Positions 6,870 to 9,579 of a stretch of 9,579 bases of DNA are shown piece by piece. Source of the stretch: Balneolaceae bacterium (GTDB lineage Bacteria; Bacteroidota; Rhodothermia; Balneolales; Balneolaceae); assembly GCA_007118525.1 (NCBI GenBank), contig SKRK01000124.1, positions 1 to 9,579 on the forward strand, in the 5' to 3' direction. A program made the position numbers and the translations under genes. Positions within the stretch are counted from its first letter, which is position 1, and every line of letters begins with the position of its first letter. A model generated the notes under the pieces. It ran no database searches. It was not told the DNA's origin and saw nothing but the letters and a program-made list of their open reading frames with translations.

Positions 6870-8606
6870 TTAAAAATCCAGATCCTTGCTGATCGTAGCG
6901 ATTATCTCATCCAGCTCTTTCTCCTTTTCGCGATACGCTGCCGGCGAAGCCAGCTCACCGTTTACGCTGATGTAGAACTTGATTTTGGGCTCGGTACCCG
7001 ACGGACGCGCAGAGATGATGTAATCCCCTTCCGTGAAAAACTGAAGCACGTTTGAGGCCGGAAAATCGATGCTGTTTACACGACCCGATTCGATATCCTT
7101 CTCCGTGAGTGCGAGATAGTCCCTGACCTTCAGAATCCGCTTTTTCCCAAGCATGACAGGAGGATCATTTCGCAGTTTTTCCATGATGGCACGGATCTCC
7201 TCAGCCCCTTTCTTCCCTTTTTTGGTTAGTGAGATGAGTTCCTCTTTATAAAGGCCGTATTCGGTATAAACCTCTAGCAGTGCATCATAGAGGGTTTTTT
7301 CCTGCCCTTTGTAGTAGGCAGCCATTTCTGCAATCATGGTGCAGGAAACCACGGCGTCCTTGTCGCGAACATGGTCGCCCACCAAATATCCGTAACTCTC
7401 CTCACCGCCTGCAATGAACACCTCCTTCCCCTCCAGTTTGGTCATCAGGTCACCGATATACTTGAACCCGGTAAGCACATTGTAGCACTTCACATCCATG
7501 GAGGCGGCAATCTTGTCGATCAGGCAGGTGGTTACAATCGTTTTTACGATATACTCATTGCCATGGAATTTACCGGCCTTCTCCCATGCATTGAGCAAAT
7601 AGTGAAACAGGAGTACGGCCGTCTGGTTTCCATTAAGGAGCTCAAATTCTCCCTTCTCATTTTTCACCGCAATACCCACCCGATCAGCATCGGGATCCGT
7701 GGCCATAACCAGGTCAGCGTCCGACTCCTGAGCCTGCTTAAGGGCCATTGCGAGAGCTTCCTTCTCCTCCGGATTCGGATATACAACGGTCGGAAAGTTA
7801 CCATCCGTCGTGCACTGCTCCTCCACAAGGTTTACGTTAGTGAATCCGACTGCTTTCAGCGCCCGGGGCACAATATGTACCGCCGTTCCGTGAATCGGTG
7901 AGAATACAATGTTAAGGTCGTGCTGATCTTTAATAGCCTGCAGATTCACAGCCTTGGAAACTACCGTCTCAATAAACTTCTCATCCATTTCAGGGCCGAT
8001 TATCTCAATCAGATCTTCATCACCCTCAAACTTAACCTGGTCAACGCTTTCAATACGGTTTACCTCTTCAATGATATTCTTGTCGTGCGGCGGCAGCACC
8101 TGGCAGCCGTCATCCCAGTAGGCTTTGTAACCGCTGTACTCTTTAGGGTTGTGTGAGGCGGTCAGCATCACCCCGCTCTGGCAGTCCAGCTCGCGGATGG
8201 CGAACGAGAGTTCCGGTGTGGGCCGAAGTGCATCAAAGAAGTACACCTTGATGCCATTTGCTGAAAATACATCCGCTACTATTTTGGCAAATATTTCGGC
8301 ATTGTTGCGGTTGTCGTGGGCAATTGCAACTTTGATCTGCCGGCCGGTATGTACTTTCTTCAGATAGTTGCTTAATCCTTGCGTGGCCATGCCAAGGGTA
8401 TATTTATTTACCCGGTTAGTGCCTACACCCATGATGCCTCTCAGGCCGCCGGTACCGAACTCAAGATCCTTGTAAAAAGCATCTGTCAACTCCTCGGTTT
8501 TACCCGCATCAATAAGGCCCCTTAGATTACTCTTTGTCTCTTCATCATAGTTCCCTTCAAGCCAGGAATTTATTCGGCCCCTGATACTCTTATCCATCTT
8601 TTCCAT
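6870..8606 (-). CDS. Phospho-sugar mutase (phosphoglucomutase/phosphomannomutase, PgcA-like)
   Basis: This is an alpha-D-phosphohexomutase of 578 residues, close in length to Bacillus PgcA and the PGM2-like class. It probably interconverts glucose 1- and 6-phosphate in the cytoplasm, feeding nucleotide-sugar and glycan synthesis; mannose phosphates are possible substrates too. All four active-site loops are intact. They are the phosphoserine loop TASHNP (149-154, with S151), the Mg2+ loop DPDADR (304-309), the sugar-binding loop GGEESYGY (400-407) and the phosphate-binding loop RPSGTEPK (534-541). FGTGGLRGIMG (50-60) near the N-terminus is the conserved entry motif. Two ATGs compete, at 8606 and three codons later at 8597, and neither has a good Shine-Dalgarno sequence. 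Substrate preference cannot be read from the sequence, so no symbol is assigned. It stands alone, convergent with lnt. Confidence 0.95.
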   Translation of the reverse strand: MEKMDKSIRGRINSWLEGNYDEETKSNLRGLIDAGKTEELTDAFYKDLEFGTGGLRGIMGVGTNRVNKYTLGMATQGLSNYLKKVHTGRQIKVAIAHDNRNNAEIFAKIVADVFSANGIKVYFFDALRPTPELSFAIRELDCQSGVMLTASHNPKEYSGYKAYWDDGCQVLPPHDKNIIEEVNRIESVDQVKFEGDEDLIEIIGPEMDEKFIETVVSKAVNLQAIKDQHDLNIVFSPIHGTAVHIVPRALKAVGFTNVNLVEEQCTTDGNFPTVVYPNPEEKEALAMALKQAQESDADLVMATDPDADRVGIAVKNEKGEFELLNGNQTAVLLFHYLLNAWEKAGKFHGNEYIVKTIVTTCLIDKIAASMDVKCYNVLTGFKYIGDLMTKLEGKEVFIAGGEESYGYLVGDHVRDKDAVVSCTMIAEMAAYYKGQEKTLYDALLEVYTEYGLYKEELISLTKKGKKGAEEIRAIMEKLRNDPPVMLGKKRILKVRDYLALTEKDIESGRVNSIDFPASNVLQFFTEGDYIISARPSGTEPKIKFYISVNGELASPAAYREKEKELDEIIATISKDLDF

Positions 8607-8693
8607 AGTCTAATGGGTTTTTAATCAGTTAGTAAGCTATCAATATCTTTATGCAGGGTAATGTAACCTGAGTTCGAGATAAAAACCAATATA

Positions 8694-8760
8694 GAAGTGT
8701 CCCCCTTCCCACATAGTGATCCCGATGGGAGAAGGGGCAATGGGGGATGAAAGGAAGTGT
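8694..8760. repeat. C/G-rich hairpin-forming segment bounded by 7-bp direct repeats GAAGTGT
   Basis: GAAGTGT occurs at 8694-8700 and again at 8754-8760. The 53 bp between them start CCCCCTTCCCA and contain TGGGAGAAGGGG, which can pair back with small bulges, and then GGGGGATGA. Direct repeats around a hairpin-prone segment look like a small inserted element with a target duplication, but one copy cannot prove this. The outer motifs recur inverted at 8809-8857. Confidence 0.45.
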
Positions 8761-8808
8761 ATTCGAAGTTAAATAATAAATATTTGAGTCAAATTAATGC
8801 TCAGAGGG

Positions 8809-8857
8809 TCATCCCCCTCAGCTCTTAAGAGCCTCTCCCCTTTCTAAGGGGGACTTT
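8809..8857 (-). repeat. Second, inverted C/G-rich repeat segment with palindromes
   Basis: Read on the minus strand, this segment begins AAAGTCCCCCTTAGAAAGGGG and ends GGGGGATGAC. It shares the GTCCCCCTT and GGGGGATGA ends with the segment at 8697-8748 in the opposite orientation, while the interiors differ. It contains a perfect 12-bp palindrome GCTCTTAAGAGC (8821-8832) and a 6-bp stem CCCCTT-TCT-AAGGGG (8837-8851). On the plus strand that stem is followed by a T-rich stretch, so weak terminator activity is possible. It resembles the CCCCCTT...AAGGGGG dispersed repeats seen between genes in Bacteroidota genomes. Confidence 0.45.
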
Positions 8858-8977
8858 TATTGCCTTTCTCTTATTTCGTACCATCAAGAATCAAACAAAG
8901 TCTTTTTTGTTGAAGAGGAAAGCGGGATTTTTACGCAAAGAATGAATAGAAGGGTTTTTACTGAATTTTGGATATAA

Positions 8978-9004
8978 AAAAAGGGGGCTGTCAGCCCCCT
9001 TTTT
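8978..9004. terminator. Strong bidirectional rho-independent terminator
   Basis: A perfect 12-bp stem, AAAAAGGGGGCT with AGCCCCCTTTTT, closes a GTC loop. It is flanked by seven A residues on the left (8976-8982) and five T residues on the right (9000-9004), so it has a T-tract in both directions. It is not next to any recognised gene end. The nearest plus-strand gene upstream, lnt, ends more than 2 kb away, and the minus-strand gene at the right edge ends 475 bp away. Confidence 0.85.
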
Positions 9005-9282
9005 ATCTCTGGATGAATAGTTGATTCTATTCTATGTTGTACCGCCAAACATCACTCTAATTTACATCACTCTTGGTGAATAGTCAGTCCAGTTATGCTG
9101 AATCCTAAAGCTCTTTGAACTGTTATAAATATCAAGAATATTCAGACACTGTGAAATTAGAAACTTCACATAGGTTCAACGAATAAAAGCATTTAGAAGT
9201 GATCCTTTCAAATCATTATACCCCCATTATTCTCCTTAAAATACTCCATGGACACTGCACTTTTTAAGCGTAATTAACGGGC

Positions 9283-9342
9283 CTGATTTAATCAATAAAT
9301 GTGCTTTTTTGTATCACTGATCAATTTTTTGAACAAATCAGG
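9283..9342. repeat. 8-bp inverted repeat CCTGATTT ... AAATCAGG with 44-bp spacer
   Basis: The left arm is 9283-9290 and the right arm 9335-9342, a perfect match. The left arm overlaps the palindrome TGATT-T-AATCA (9284-9294). The spacer is AT-rich, with a run of six T residues at each of two places. It could fold as a long hairpin or be two regulator half-sites. An 8-bp match at this spacing could also arise by chance in AT-rich DNA. Confidence 0.3.
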
Positions 9343-9479
9343 GAACGGCAACAAAACGAGAAGTGAACAGGAGTATTCTACAACCCAATATCCGAATCAG
9401 AGCTACATTGACCGAAGCGATTAACAGAGCACGAAATATTAAAAAAAATAAACTAAAGGCTGGCTGATGAAGTTTTTGT

Positions 9480-9579
9480 CTATTTACGTTGCGGAAACTC
9501 AGGATACTCTGCTAACCGTTCGGTGATTCTTTTCTGTTTTGTGGTTTTGCCTGGATCGATGCGGATGTGGATGTCGAAT
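9480..9579 (-). CDS. C-terminal fragment of an unidentified protein (gene continues beyond the window)
   Basis: The frame read leftward from base 9578 is open for 32 codons and ends at a TAG at 9480-9482. The visible tail starts FDIHIRIDPGKTTKQKR and ends with an EYPEFPQ segment and a basic terminus. It is soluble and charged, with a possible helix around TERLAEY. I do not recognise the family, and with so few residues no function should be assigned. It could also be a chance open frame. No terminator follows closely, and the next strong one on this strand is the hairpin at 8978-9004. Confidence 0.45.
   Translation of the reverse strand, partial: FDIHIRIDPGKTTKQKRITERLAEYPEFPQRK

Larger units (their letters stand above)
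8607..9479. other. 870-bp region without a convincing gene
   Basis: No frame on either strand combines a start codon with family-like coding sequence, and the open stretches are under about 60 codons. From left to right it holds: the upstream region of the mutase gene; a C/G-rich repeat pair in inverted orientation (8694-8857); a T-rich tract; a strong terminator hairpin (8978-9004); and an AT-rich stretch to 9479 with an 8-bp inverted repeat (9283-9290 and 9335-9342) and a short palindrome at 9284-9294. I recognise no tRNA, rRNA, tmRNA or 6S-like sequence. The position of the terminator leaves room for a small RNA on either side. Confidence 0.6.

Noticed and set aside
7371..7901. A 176-codon plus-strand open frame opposite the phospho-sugar mutase gene.
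   Set aside because: It is antisense to a gene with all four active-site motifs intact, shows no family-like sequence, and is explained by codon bias on the other strand.
8942..8977. An 11-codon ATG frame ending at the left arm of the strong terminator, like an attenuator leader peptide.
   Set aside because: No plus-strand gene follows within the window, there is no ribosome binding site, and the peptide has only one Trp and no run of a regulatory amino acid.
9150..9170. TGTGAA ... TTCACA inverted pair, considered as a CRP-type operator.
   Set aside because: The spacing between the TGTGA and TCACA halves is 10 nt instead of 6, and no gene start lies nearby.
9363..9467. A 34-codon plus-strand frame starting at a GTG and ending 13 bp before the right-edge minus-strand gene's stop codon.
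   Set aside because: It has no well-placed ribosome binding site, a rare start and a short length, and the Lys/Asn-rich tail reflects an A-rich tract. Coding cannot be supported.

Overview
The window is a chromosomal housekeeping segment from a moderate-GC bacterium, most likely of the Bacteroidota/Balneolota group. Three things suggest this: a roughly 580-residue PgcA-type phospho-sugar mutase, a short RsmI without the C-terminal extension of the E. coli enzyme, and almost no Shine-Dalgarno sequences ahead of clearly real genes. A Balneolales-type organism is my best guess from protein style; this is inference and no search was run.

Layout. At the left edge (1-573, +) is the 3' part of a membrane-anchored protein whose periplasmic domain resembles the C-terminal domain of anti-sigma factors. 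It converges on, and overlaps by 13 bp, rmuC (561-1877, -). Upstream of rmuC, a 235-bp gap holds a 17-bp dyad, two copies of a 9-nt direct repeat and a degenerate 8-nt tandem array. Next on the minus strand come dnaJ (2113-3282) and grpE (3295-3885), 12 bp apart, which form the co-chaperone pair of the DnaK system. A small VOC/glyoxalase-fold gene (4018-4401, -) lies upstream of them. It is divergent from rsmI (4501-5184, +), which is followed after 29 bp by lnt (5214-6773, +). Convergent to lnt is a phospho-sugar mutase gene (6870-8606, -).

The right end (8607-9479) is about 870 bp without a convincing gene. It contains C/G-rich dispersed-repeat-like segments in inverted orientation, one of them between 7-bp direct repeats. 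It also has a strong bidirectional intrinsic terminator at 8978-9004 that does not sit next to any gene end, and an AT-rich stretch with an inverted repeat. The last 100 bases carry the C-terminus of an unidentified minus-strand gene.

Functionally the genes are ordinary: protein folding (GrpE, DnaJ), rRNA methylation (RsmI), lipoprotein maturation (Lnt), sugar-phosphate metabolism, a presumed DNA-maintenance protein (RmuC) and a possible envelope-signalling protein. I see no defence, mobile or biosynthetic system. The parts worth a second look are non-coding: the repeats beside dnaJ, the dyad upstream of rmuC and the orphan terminator region.
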